64,000 nt of DNA, taken from positions 1 to 64,000 of the forward strand of contig CANLAQ010000003.1 of assembly GCA_947488235.1 (NCBI GenBank), written 5' to 3'. Both the position numbers and the translations under genes were made by a program. The notes below the pieces were generated by a model, which was not told the origin of the DNA, ran no database searches, and saw nothing but the letters and a program-made list of their open reading frames with translations. Source of the stretch: Flavobacteriales bacterium. Lineage in GTDB: Bacteria; Bacteroidota; Bacteroidia; Flavobacteriales_D; Crocinitomicaceae. Below are positions 1-7,748 of this stretch, in pieces. Positions within the stretch are counted from its first letter, which is position 1; each line of letters begins with the position of its first letter.

Positions 1-14
1 GCTGTTTCCTTATT

Positions 15-33
15 CCTCAATATTTCAATGAAC
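15..33 (-). promoter_or_regulatory. boxA-like element of a probable rRNA leader
   Basis: Read on the minus strand this is GTTCATTGAAATATTGAGG. It resembles the GTTCTTTGA-type boxA antitermination element that I recall just upstream of 16S rRNA genes in Bacteroidota. It lies about 90-105 bases downstream of the strong minus-strand promoter near 120-149, in a leader whose three ATG triplets open frames of only a few codons. The rRNA itself would lie beyond the left edge, so this rests on resemblance and position only. Confidence 0.4.
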
Positions 34-119
34 TCTTTGTTGTAATCATTAACTTATTCCTAAATTAACAACTCATTAAATCCGCATTAAGTTATGACGC
101 GTTCGTCAATTGCGGGGTG

Positions 120-149
120 CAAAGATACATACTCTTTTTGTTTTAGCAA
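120..149 (-). promoter_or_regulatory. Strong minus-strand promoter (TTG-N19-TATCTTTG)
   Basis: On the minus strand there is TTG (147-149), exactly 19 bases, then TATCTTTG (120-127). This matches the Bacteroidota housekeeping consensus of a -33 TTG and a -7 TAnnTTTG. It is one of the two best-matching promoters in the window; the other is upstream of the T9SS substrate. The transcript runs off the left edge with a leader of at least 110 bases that contains no ORF longer than about 10 codons, which suggests an rRNA operon or another long-leader gene. Confidence 0.65.
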
Positions 150-270
150 GCATTTTGGAAAAAAATGTGAGATATTTTTAATTATTTTATTTACCTAATC
201 TAAACGCGCTCAATATGAGCTACATAGAACCAAGATAAAAGTTGTGAAAAATTAATTATTGAATAGTATC

Positions 271-861
271 TTACCTTTCAATGAAATTTTGATTTTGGAT
301 GTCAACGAAACTTTGAGCTTTTAATTCAGATACCTCTTGGTAACTGCTAAAAGGAATCGAAACAATTTCCTTGTTTCCAACTGCCTGCCCCTCTTCTGAA
401 ATATGTATATACTTAACATCTGAAGAAAAACTCATGTCTTGTCCTAAAAAAACCAGGACCGCTGCAAATTTTATTGCTATCTCTTTGTCAGCAACCAATT
501 GGTCTGTTCCAAGAATAGGATAACGAGAAAGAATGATACCAATTCTATCTTTTAGTATTGTGAGCTCAGATTTATTCCAAGATTTTAAAAAAGGAAAATA
601 GCGTACTAAATCAAAAATGTCATTCGCATTTAATACAATTCTATCTATTTTATTATTTCTCTTTTTCGCAATTGAAAACCAAAAGCGGATTGCGAACACT
701 AATAATACGGTAGTAAGAACTCCTGCTATTTTAGCAATACTGATATTGCCCAACATAACGCTAACAGGTACGGTGATTAAACACAAAAAAATTACCGCCA
801 ACCAAAAAGGAAAGCGGTAACTATAATTGGTTTGATTGGTTGGAAGCTGATCTACTGACAT
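271..861 (-). CDS. Conserved-looking two-TM membrane protein, function unknown
   Basis: I do not recognise this family. From the preferred start it is about 196 residues. Hydrophobic segments lie near residues 17-38 and 44-63, followed by a lysine/arginine-rich turn (AKKRNNK) and a soluble domain of about 130 residues that is presumably cytoplasmic. The ORF track starts at 876, but an ATG at 861 overlaps the stop of the upstream 64-aa gene as TAATG, a coupling arrangement seen repeatedly here, so I chose 861. The two genes probably form one transcript. No enzymatic motif is visible. Confidence 0.6.
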   Translation of the reverse strand: MSVDQLPTNQTNYSYRFPFWLAVIFLCLITVPVSVMLGNISIAKIAGVLTTVLLVFAIRFWFSIAKKRNNKIDRIVLNANDIFDLVRYFPFLKSWNKSELTILKDRIGIILSRYPILGTDQLVADKEIAIKFAAVLVFLGQDMSFSSDVKYIHISEEGQAVGNKEIVSIPFSSYQEVSELKAQSFVDIQNQNFIER

Positions 862-1055
862 TAATGGGCAACCCATTTATCGTTTAACATCTCTCCCTTA
901 ATAACGACTGTTTTAGTTCTTGCATAATCTTCAGCAGCAACTAACATTTGTTCTCTTGTATCTCTTCTTATTAATATTGAACCAGAGCCTTGTGATTTTA
1001 TCTCAATATAGAATCCATTTTTAAGTCGAGCTGGTTTTGTTGGTGGTCTTCCCAT
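861..1055 (-). CDS. Small basic protein of unknown function (64 aa)
   Basis: This 64-residue protein begins MGRPPTKPARLKNGFYIEI and is rich in lysine and arginine, with a predicted short beta-strand pattern. Similar MGRPPxKP-type small proteins occur in Flavobacteria as I recall them, always without an assigned function. Its stop overlaps the start of the downstream two-TM membrane protein by one base (TAATG). A degenerate -7 box, TATCTTTA on the minus strand near 1082-1089, lies upstream. A basic N-terminus could suggest nucleic acid binding, but that is inference. Confidence 0.6.
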   Translation of the reverse strand: MGRPPTKPARLKNGFYIEIKSQGSGSILIRRDTREQMLVAAEDYARTKTVVIKGEMLNDKWVAH

Positions 1056-1188
1056 TTTAGTATTTTCAGTTTAATAATATTCTAAAGATAGTTACCTTTT
1101 TGGGATAATGGAGCTGTTTTGTGAAATTTTGTGAAAAGAAATAATAAACAATACTAGCTAAATAATAGTTTGAGCATGAAATATTAGA

Positions 1189-1196
1189 TATTTTTG
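1189..1196 (+). promoter_or_regulatory. -7 box candidate (TATTTTTG) for the ABC-F gene
   Basis: TATTTTTG matches TAnnTTTG and ends only four bases before the ATG at 1200; a TTTG at 1169-1172 is a possible upstream element at 16-base spacing. If used, transcription would begin at or next to the start codon, giving a leaderless message. It may instead be chance in AT-rich DNA. Confidence 0.4.
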
Positions 1197-1199
1197 CGC

Positions 1200-3110
1200 A
1201 TGATTAATTTAGAAAAACTAGGGTATTTCCTTCCTCAAGGGTATCTTTTTCAGAATACAAGTTTACAAATCAATAGAGGAGATAAGGTTGGCTTAGTTGG
1301 AAAAAACGGTGCGGGAAAATCAACATTGCTTCGGATATTGTCAGGAAGAATAAAGCCTTCAGAAGGAAATGTACATCTACCAAAAGGAACAGTAATTGGA
1401 TTTTTAACACAAGATATTGTAATCGATTCTACTCAAAGTGTCTTTGAATACCTTAATTGTTCAAATGAACGCATCGACTTTATTCGAACACGATTAGAGA
1501 CAATAAACGATGAATTAACCACAAGAACGGATTATGAAAGTCAGGATTACGCTGATTTACTAGATGAATTATCAGAGAAAAATCATGAATTTCAAGTAAT
1601 TGAAGGATTTCAATGGGAAGAGAAAATAATGACCACGCTTCTTGGATTGGGATTTAAAAATGAAGAACTTCATCAAAGTCTCAATACTTTTTCTGGAGGA
1701 TGGAAAATGAGAGCTGAATTGGCTAAAATTTTAGTCAATCAACCTGATATTTTATTATTAGATGAACCTACCAACCATTTGGATATTCTTTCTATTGGAT
1801 GGTTAGAAAGTTATCTTCAAAAATTTGATGGTGTAGTTGTCATTATTTCCCACGATAGATTTTTCCTAGACAATGTCACGCAAAGGACGCTAGAGATTAG
1901 TATGCAAAAGGTATTTGATTTTCCTTATGGTTATACTAAATACAAAACGCTCAGAGAAGAGGAAATGGGTCGCTTAGAGCAAGCAAAAAAACAACAGGAA
2001 AAAGAAATTAAGCATACTGAAGAACTCATTAATAAATTTAGAGCCAAGCAATCTAAAGCTGCATTTGCTCAATCTTTGATTAAAAAACTAGAGAAGACAG
2101 AACGCATAGAAATTGAAAAGGAAGATTATAGTGGTATTCGCATTTCATTTCCACTAAGTGTTCAGCCTGGTAAATGGGTACTTGAAATGTCGGACCTCGG
2201 CAAATCTTACGGTCCAAAAGTTTTATTTAAAAACATAAACATCACCGTTGGAAGAGGAGAGAAAATTGCTTTGCTCGGTCCAAATGGCGTTGGTAAATCC
2301 ACCTTGCTTAAAGCAATGATGCGCTCTATTGATTTCGAAGGAACGGTCAGTAATGGTCACAATGTTAATCTTGCCTACTTTGCTCAAGATCAAGCAGAAA
2401 AATTAGATCCGACTTTAACCATTTATGAAACTGTTGACAATACCGCCAAAGGCGAACTTCGGAAAAATTTAAGGACCATATTAGGAGCCTTTTTATTCTC
2501 TGGCGAAATTGTAGATAAAAAAGTAGGTGTCTTATCGGGTGGTGAACGAACGCGCTTAGCTTTATGTCAATTGTTATTGAGTCCCTCAAATTTTATTATT
2601 CTAGATGAGCCTACCAACCATTTAGACATGCAGAGCAAGGAGATTCTTAAGTCTGCACTTTTAAATTATGAAGGCACTTTCTTGGTCGTATCACATGATA
2701 GAGAATTTCTAGCTGGATTAACCAATAGAATTTGGGATATAGAGAACCAAGGTTTGAAAATACATCATTTTACCTTAAATGAATATTTACAATATAAAAA
2801 TGATACTAAGAATGATTTTCCTGCTGGTAATAATTTAAAATCAGAAATAAAACCCAAACCAATTCTTTCAAAAGAGGAAGAAAAACCTAAGAAAACAGTT
2901 CACCCCAATCTTGAAAAAGAAATTAAACAGATTGAAAAAAAAATAACCCAAGCAGAGGAAGAGCTAGCCTCTTTAAACGAATTATTAGGTAAATTCAATT
3001 ACGGCGATACCGAATTTCAACCTGCCTTAGATGCCTATACTTCAAAAAAAGAAATGCTGACGGTTTTAGAACAAGAATGGGAAGGATTGATGATTCAAAT
3101 AGAAGCTTAA
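1200..3110 (+). CDS. ABC-F family ATPase (ribosome-associated, EttA/Uup type)
   Basis: Soluble protein with two ABC ATPase domains and no membrane segment. Domain 1 has Walker A GKNGAGKST, signature SGGWKMRAELA and Walker B LLLLDEPTNHLD; domain 2 has GPNGVGKST, LSGGERTRLAL and FIILDEPTNHLD. The DEPTNHLD motif marks the ABC-F family, which acts on ribosomes at the tRNA E site rather than in transport. The linker is charged and coiled, and a lysine/glutamate-rich C-terminal coiled coil of about 90 residues is Uup-like. The ORF-track start at 1194 is TTG; the ATG at 1200 (MINLEKL) fits the family N-terminus. A role in antibiotic resistance cannot be read from sequence. Confidence 0.93.
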   Translation: MINLEKLGYFLPQGYLFQNTSLQINRGDKVGLVGKNGAGKSTLLRILSGRIKPSEGNVHLPKGTVIGFLTQDIVIDSTQSVFEYLNCSNERIDFIRTRLETINDELTTRTDYESQDYADLLDELSEKNHEFQVIEGFQWEEKIMTTLLGLGFKNEELHQSLNTFSGGWKMRAELAKILVNQPDILLLDEPTNHLDILSIGWLESYLQKFDGVVVIISHDRFFLDNVTQRTLEISMQKVFDFPYGYTKYKTLREEEMGRLEQAKKQQEKEIKHTEELINKFRAKQSKAAFAQSLIKKLEKTERIEIEKEDYSGIRISFPLSVQPGKWVLEMSDLGKSYGPKVLFKNINITVGRGEKIALLGPNGVGKSTLLKAMMRSIDFEGTVSNGHNVNLAYFAQDQAEKLDPTLTIYETVDNTAKGELRKNLRTILGAFLFSGEIVDKKVGVLSGGERTRLALCQLLLSPSNFIILDEPTNHLDMQSKEILKSALLNYEGTFLVVSHDREFLAGLTNRIWDIENQGLKIHHFTLNEYLQYKNDTKNDFPAGNNLKSEIKPKPILSKEEEKPKKTVHPNLEKEIKQIEKKITQAEEELASLNELLGKFNYGDTEFQPALDAYTSKKEMLTVLEQEWEGLMIQIEA

Positions 3111-3223
3111 ATAATTTACTGTAATTAAGAATTAGTCTGGTTTTATATTTTTTAAAATAGCTTGGATAGAATTTTTTTGATTTTTGCTTGTTTAGCTTTT
3201 CTAACTATTCTTAAATTTACCAC

Positions 3224-3649
3224 ATGAAATATCTTTTTTTCTCTCTGATTTGTTTTGTGCTTTTAAGCTCTTCGTGTGTGAAAAACAATCAAAATCCAGT
3301 GCCTAGTATTCCATTCGATATTACTATTGATGTTAATTTACCCAGCTACAATCAATTACAAGGGGTTGGCGGTTGGACTTATGTTAATGGAGGTTCAAGA
3401 GGGATAATTGTTTATCGGAGGTCATTGACTGAGTTTGTTGCTTTTGATAGACATTCACCTGCTGATGCTGCTGGAACTTGTTTTTTACCACTATTTCCGG
3501 ATACTAATAATTTTTTACAACTGAAAGACACCTGCAACAGTGCCACTTTTTCTCTTTACGATGGTTCAGCAATTACTGGAAGTCAATTTGGACTTAGGCA
3601 ATATGCAACGCAATTCGATGGAAGTAATTTATTAAGAATATACAATTAA
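3224..3649 (+). CDS. Rieske-like lipoprotein without canonical cluster ligands
   Basis: 141 residues with a lipoprotein signal peptide ending LSSSC (lipobox cysteine at residue 18), so a membrane-anchored envelope protein. The remainder (GIIVYRR, AFDRHSPADAAGTC, DTCNSATFSLYDGSAITG) follows the strand and loop pattern of Rieske 2Fe-2S domains, as in a group of flavobacterial lipoproteins I recall, but the CxH...CxxH ligand pattern is missing. A cluster like that of a real Rieske protein is therefore unlikely. It sits one base before a ferredoxin gene, so the two are probably cotranscribed. Confidence 0.6.
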   Translation: MKYLFFSLICFVLLSSSCVKNNQNPVPSIPFDITIDVNLPSYNQLQGVGGWTYVNGGSRGIIVYRRSLTEFVAFDRHSPADAAGTCFLPLFPDTNNFLQLKDTCNSATFSLYDGSAITGSQFGLRQYATQFDGSNLLRIYN

Positions 3650-3650
3650 T

Positions 3651-3971
3651 ATGGATGAAATAACTGTAACCATAATTGACCGTGAAGGCAATAATCATGA
3701 ATTGATTGGACCAACTGATATGAACATGAACATCATGGAGTTGTGTAAAGCCTATGAATTACCCGTTTTAGGTGAATGTGGAGGAATGGCCATGTGTGCT
3801 ACTTGTCAATGTTACTTAGAATCTGAAACGATTTTACCTGAGCAAAGCGATGCAGAATTAGATATGTTAGATCAAGCCTTCTTTGTAAAGCAAAATAGCC
3901 GCTTAGGATGTCAAATTCACCTAGATGAATCTATCAATAACATTGTATTGAGATTAGCTCCTGAAGCTTAG
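3651..3971 (+). CDS. Adrenodoxin-type 2Fe-2S ferredoxin
   Basis: 106 residues with the CX5CX2C ... C arrangement of plant/adrenodoxin-type ferredoxins: Cys43, Cys49, Cys52 and Cys87. The motif GECGGMAMCATCQCYL and the late CQIHL match the adrenodoxin branch, which carries electrons in the cytoplasm, for example in cluster assembly or to oxygenases. No redox partner is adjacent except the degenerate Rieske-like lipoprotein one base upstream. The gene is convergent with nadE, with 12 bases between the two stops. Confidence 0.9.
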   Translation: MDEITVTIIDREGNNHELIGPTDMNMNIMELCKAYELPVLGECGGMAMCATCQCYLESETILPEQSDAELDMLDQAFFVKQNSRLGCQIHLDESINNIVLRLAPEA

Positions 3972-3983
3972 TTTTATTTCTTA

Positions 3984-4745
3984 TTATCCTCTTGGGATAA
4001 TGCAAACAGGAATTGCTTTCATTTTGTGCTGATTGATGCGATTAAAGTCACGATAAATAACTAATACTTCTCGTTCACGAATACTCAGAGAGGATTCATC
4101 TCCTTTGAAATCCATTGCCCACTCAAGCTCAGGATAAGTAGCGCCAATTTGATCCTCATCGTTTCGATCATCTCCCCATAAACCATCTGTTGGTTTCGCT
4201 TCAATAATGGATTGACTTACCCCTAAAACTCTTCCAATCTCCCATACTTCTGATTTTTTTAGATCCGCTATTGGACTTAAATCAACCCCACCATCACCAT
4301 ACTTAGTAAAAAATCCTATTCCAAAATCCTCTACTTTGTTTCCTGTTCCCACGACCAAACAATTATTTGCTTGAGCAACAGAATACAAACTGGTCATGCG
4401 TAAGCGAGCTCTTGAGTTGGCCATTCCTAACTTATTATCACGAACTTCTGAAGGCAATGCATTCTCAAATTCAGAGAAAACATGAGACAAATTTATCTCC
4501 AATGCAGTAATATTAGAAAATTTGTTTTTTAAATATTGAATATGCTCCTCTGCTCTTAGGTACTCAGTTTCTGCTTGCCTAATGGGTAAATTTAAAGCAA
4601 TGACTTTTAGTCCTGTTCGAGCGCATAGCGTTGATGTGACGGCCGAATCAATTCCTCCTGAAATCCCAATCACGAAGCCATCAGAACCAGCCTGATTAGC
4701 ATAGCTTTTTAGCCAATCAACAATATAATCAATGGTATTATCCAA
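3984..4745 (-). CDS. nadE: NAD+ synthetase, ammonia-dependent (TTG start)
   Basis: 253 residues of the N-type ATP pyrophosphatase family. The P-loop SGGIDS is at residues 29-34, and the later GTGNKVEDFGIGFFTKYGDGG loop is characteristic of NAD synthetase, which amidates nicotinic acid adenine dinucleotide. There is no nitrilase domain, so ammonia rather than glutamine is the likely nitrogen donor. The only possible start in frame after the upstream stop is TTG at 4745, and the N-terminus aligns with the family from there. It lies 12 bases after the outer membrane protein gene. nadE beside gldB-gldC is a flavobacterial gene order I recall. Confidence 0.93.
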   Translation of the reverse strand: MDNTIDYIVDWLKSYANQAGSDGFVIGISGGIDSAVTSTLCARTGLKVIALNLPIRQAETEYLRAEEHIQYLKNKFSNITALEINLSHVFSEFENALPSEVRDNKLGMANSRARLRMTSLYSVAQANNCLVVGTGNKVEDFGIGFFTKYGDGGVDLSPIADLKKSEVWEIGRVLGVSQSIIEAKPTDGLWGDDRNDEDQIGATYPELEWAMDFKGDESSLSIREREVLVIYRDFNRINQHKMKAIPVCIIPRG

Positions 4746-4757
4746 AAGAAAGTCTTT

Positions 4758-5549
4758 TTAAAATAGAATAGCGATTTTCAAAATCAATTGATTTTGTCTT
4801 GCCTTAGTATAAAAATAATTATCAGCCCCACTATAAAGGGTATAATTATCTTTACTAAATCGATAATGCATTGGAGTTAAACCATAAAAGAATCCTAATT
4901 CAGAAACCAAACTAGTGGAGCCAATAAAGTTCCATTCTGCCCCAGCAGAAAATCCAATAGATCCTTTATAAAAAAAGGTTTCTCCAACAGACTTCATATT
5001 GGTGTTTTCCTTTACCGCCGTTGGAGCGGATAAATCTACACCGGTATCGTTAATTTTTTGTGAAACTAAAAAACTATTTCGAAGACCAAATTTTCCAAAA
5101 TATTTCCAATCTCCAATCGGATCAGTTCTGAAAAGTAACATTAATGGAATGCTTACATAAACAGGATTGTATTGACGAGAACTCAGTCTATAAATAGTTC
5201 CACCCGCCTCATCTTTTTGCAAAATGGCATTGTCTGTATATCTATAATAAACACTATCAGCTCCTACTTTATATCCGAACTTTTGAAAATCGAATTCTAA
5301 TCCAGTTGCTAATCCAAGGTTAGATGAATTTTTAAAGGAGGTATGTAGGCATATTCCAACAGATAAATCTGTCCCTACTCCATCTTTCAACATTTTATTG
5401 TCACCCATTTGGTTGAGATTCAATCCGAAGTTACCGGTCATCCCTGCCTGTAGTTTCTTAGTGCTTCCTTCCTGTGCAACAAGTATTTGCGAAGAAAAAA
5501 GAAAAAGATTTAAGATTGAAAATAGATAAATTTTGCTTGCTTTATTCAT
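4758..5549 (-). CDS. Outer membrane beta-barrel protein (PorT-like family)
   Basis: About 263 residues. The ORF track extends to 5723, but a signal peptide starts at the internal ATG at 5549 (MNKASKIYLFSILNLFLFSS ... LVAQ), so I use that start. The mature protein alternates polar and hydrophobic residues, has many aromatic strand ends and closes with LILKIAILF, as expected for an outer membrane barrel. It resembles the broad PorT/OMP_b-brl families. It leads the nadE transcript, and its -7 box abuts that of the divergent gldB. Confidence 0.75.
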   Translation of the reverse strand: MNKASKIYLFSILNLFLFSSQILVAQEGSTKKLQAGMTGNFGLNLNQMGDNKMLKDGVGTDLSVGICLHTSFKNSSNLGLATGLEFDFQKFGYKVGADSVYYRYTDNAILQKDEAGGTIYRLSSRQYNPVYVSIPLMLLFRTDPIGDWKYFGKFGLRNSFLVSQKINDTGVDLSAPTAVKENTNMKSVGETFFYKGSIGFSAGAEWNFIGSTSLVSELGFFYGLTPMHYRFSKDNYTLYSGADNYFYTKARQNQLILKIAILF

Positions 5550-5566
5550 GAGCTTATGATTATCAT

Positions 5567-5574
5567 TAAATTTG
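5567..5574 (+). promoter_or_regulatory. -7 box (TAAATTTG) for gldB operon
   Basis: TAAATTTG is a full match to TAnnTTTG and ends 22 bases before the gldB ATG at 5596. It lies two bases from the opposing -7 box of the divergent barrel gene. No clear -33 TTG was found at the usual spacing. Confidence 0.6.
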
Positions 5575-5576
5575 AA

Positions 5577-5584
5577 CAAAATTA
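5577..5584 (-). promoter_or_regulatory. -7 box (TAATTTTG) for the barrel-nadE transcript
   Basis: On the minus strand TAATTTTG matches TAnnTTTG and lies 28 bases upstream of the ATG at 5549. With the plus-strand box it forms a near-symmetrical TAAATTTG-aa-CAAAATTA, so the two promoters should compete for polymerase. Confidence 0.55.
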
Positions 5585-5595
5585 ATAAAAATTCA

Positions 5596-6603
5596 ATGAG
5601 AATTACCACAGTTTTTCTTCTATCGATTTTCGCATCTATTATTCTTTCCTGCAAGGACAATAAATATGACATTAACACAGCCTCAATTGAATTGCCTTTA
5701 ACCTTTATTAATATGGATTCCATGCTATTTCATGCGAATCAAACTGATTACCTTGCTATTAGGGAGGTTCAAATGAAACAAAATAGTGATTTATTTTCCT
5801 ATAATCTTTCTTATTGTCTAGGGATAAAATTGTATCCAGATACTACTTATCAAATAGGTTTATCCAATTTTTATCGCGACAAATACATTCAGAACTTGGA
5901 GAAAACCATTGCAACAAATTTCAATAAATCAAATCGACAAGAGAAAGAAATCCAAGATGCCTTTAAAAGAATGAAGTTTCACTTTCCTAATCAAGACCTA
6001 CCCGTAAAAATCGCTTATGTGAATTCTTTATTCTCAGCGAGTGTTAATTGTGGCGAAGATTATATTGCAATTGGCTTAGAACGGTATCTTGGAAAAGATA
6101 AAAAAGTAATTAAACAACTGCCTACACAAGAATTTTATCTTTGGATTAAGGAAGGAATGGACCGCAAATATTTATCTAGAGATGTAGTTCTCGCTTGGCT
6201 AATGTCGCATTACATTGAAGAAACAAGTGAAAATTATTCTAGCGAAATGATACGATGGGGTAAATTAATTTTCATCACCCATGCCTGTTTGCCAGCATTG
6301 GAGGATGATATACTTTTAAGGTATTCCAAGAAAGATTTAGAATGGGCTAGAAATAGTGAAGCTTCCTTTTGGAAATATCTAGTGAAGGAGGAAATGCTGT
6401 TTAAGACAGATGAGGAATCTAAACTTAACCTATTACACGAAGGTCCGTTTACGATTGGCTTACCTGATAAAAGCCCAGACAGAATGGGTGTTTATTTAGG
6501 GTATTCCATGGTGCGTCAATACATGAATAACAATGATATCAGTTTAAAACAATTAATTAACCTACCTTACAATTCGATTTTGCAAGGTTATGAAGCAGAA
6601 TAA
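5596..6603 (+). CDS. gldB: Gliding motility lipoprotein GldB
   Basis: About 335 residues with a lipoprotein signal (MRITTVFLLSIFASIILSC). The C-terminal signature GPFTIGLPDKSPDRMGVYLGYSMVRQYM matches GldB, a lipoprotein required for gliding in Flavobacterium. GldB proteins show distant similarity to zinc peptidases, but I see no intact HExxH. The track start at 5572 is TTG inside the -7 box; the ATG at 5596 gives a correct lipoprotein signal. gldC follows after 6 bases, as in other Flavobacteria, and nadE is on the other side. It likely supports assembly or stability of the T9SS/gliding machinery. Confidence 0.9.
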   Translation: MRITTVFLLSIFASIILSCKDNKYDINTASIELPLTFINMDSMLFHANQTDYLAIREVQMKQNSDLFSYNLSYCLGIKLYPDTTYQIGLSNFYRDKYIQNLEKTIATNFNKSNRQEKEIQDAFKRMKFHFPNQDLPVKIAYVNSLFSASVNCGEDYIAIGLERYLGKDKKVIKQLPTQEFYLWIKEGMDRKYLSRDVVLAWLMSHYIEETSENYSSEMIRWGKLIFITHACLPALEDDILLRYSKKDLEWARNSEASFWKYLVKEEMLFKTDEESKLNLLHEGPFTIGLPDKSPDRMGVYLGYSMVRQYMNNNDISLKQLINLPYNSILQGYEAE

Positions 6604-6609
6604 AAAATT

Positions 6610-6957
6610 ATGAACGAAGAGATAACAAAAAATTCAGAGATAAAAATTAATGTCGGATTAAACGCCAATAATTTACCCCTCCAAATTCATTGGTTGGCAG
6701 AAGACAGCAATAAAGAGACGCAAGAAGCAAGTTCATTTCTCCTTTCTATTTGGGATAAAAAAGAGAAGAATACTTTAAAAATTGATCTTTGGACGAACGA
6801 GATGACGGTTGAAGAGATGAAACAATTTATGCATCAAACACTTTTAACCATGGCGGATAGTTTTGAAAAATCTACCGGGGAACATTTAATGGCCGAAGAT
6901 TTACGCGATTATTGTTTTCATTTTGCAGATAAAATGAATATACTTCCAACAGAATGA
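6610..6957 (+). CDS. gldC: Gliding motility protein GldC
   Basis: 115 residues with no signal peptide or membrane segment. The opening KNSEIKINVGLNANNLPLQI and the core LTMADSFEKSTGEHLMAEDLRDYCFHFADKM match GldC, a small cytoplasmic protein encoded after gldB whose loss impairs but does not abolish gliding in Flavobacterium johnsoniae. Its molecular role is unknown. The stop overlaps the start of the DUF2797 gene by four bases (ATGA), so all are in one operon. Confidence 0.9.
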   Translation: MNEEITKNSEIKINVGLNANNLPLQIHWLAEDSNKETQEASSFLLSIWDKKEKNTLKIDLWTNEMTVEEMKQFMHQTLLTMADSFEKSTGEHLMAEDLRDYCFHFADKMNILPTE

Positions 6958-7745
6958 AAATAGTTTTAGAGAAATTATCGAGTACTCTTTTAGAAGAGGT
7001 CAACTATACACTCAGTAATGGAAGTGAAACGATTTTATTAAATGATCTTATTGGTAAAACAATTAGTTTGAATTTTACTGGAATCATTTTTTGCAGTAAA
7101 TGTCAAGTAATTACCAAACAATCTTTTGGGCAAGGATTTTGTTTTTCATGTTTCAATACCGCTCCAGAAGCAAGTCCTTGTATCATACATCCAGAACTTT
7201 GTCAAGCCCATTTAGGTATTGGAAGAGATCTAGAATATGAAGAAAGACATCACAATCAAACACATTATGTTTATCTCGCAGCTACGGACCGTGTGAAAGT
7301 TGGAATCACTAGAACTACACAAATACCAACGAGATGGATAGATCAAGGGGCAAATGCTGCACTAATTATTGCTGAAACCCCTAATAGATATACTGCTGGA
7401 GTAATTGAAGTAGCCTTAAAGGATTTTTTTGTTGACAAAACCAACTGGCAAAGTATGCTGAAAAATATTGGCGATGAAAGTATTGATCTAGTTGAAGAGA
7501 AATGGACGGCACACGAACAACTTCCATCTGATTTAGCTCAGTACTTTACAGAAGATGAAGAGATTTTATCCTTAAAATACCCAGTCAAAAATTATCCCGA
7601 ACAGGTTCAATCCATGACTTTTGATAAAACAGCTGAGATTAGTGGTGAGTTAACTGGAATTCGAGGTCAGTATCTTTATTTAAACGGCAACCAAGTACTC
7701 AATATTAGAAGACATACCGGTTACGAAATTGAATTTAATTACTAA
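6954..7745 (+). CDS. DUF2797 family protein
   Basis: 263 residues. A zinc-finger-like cysteine cluster near residues 47-84 (FCSKCQ, FCFSCF, CIIHPELCQAH) is followed by HYVYLAATDRVKVGITR, IPTRWIDQGA and NRYTAGVIEVALKDF, which match DUF2797. The VKVGIT...R stretch and a nearby conserved E recall GIY-YIG-like folds, but this link is inference. It is translationally coupled to gldC (ATGA overlap). The function is unknown, and the placement in a gliding operon may be fortuitous. Confidence 0.8.
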   Translation: MKIVLEKLSSTLLEEVNYTLSNGSETILLNDLIGKTISLNFTGIIFCSKCQVITKQSFGQGFCFSCFNTAPEASPCIIHPELCQAHLGIGRDLEYEERHHNQTHYVYLAATDRVKVGITRTTQIPTRWIDQGANAALIIAETPNRYTAGVIEVALKDFFVDKTNWQSMLKNIGDESIDLVEEKWTAHEQLPSDLAQYFTEDEEILSLKYPVKNYPEQVQSMTFDKTAEISGELTGIRGQYLYLNGNQVLNIRRHTGYEIEFNY

Positions 7746-7748
7746 ATC

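Noticed and set aside
215-232. Short hairpin GCTCA-ATA-TGAGC as terminator of the two-TM gene
   Set aside because: The stem is only 5 bp and is not followed by a T-run on the minus strand.
3983-4001. Hairpin ATTATCC-TCTTG-GGATAAT at the ferredoxin/nadE convergence as a terminator
   Set aside because: No T-run follows on either strand and most of it codes for the NadE C-terminus.
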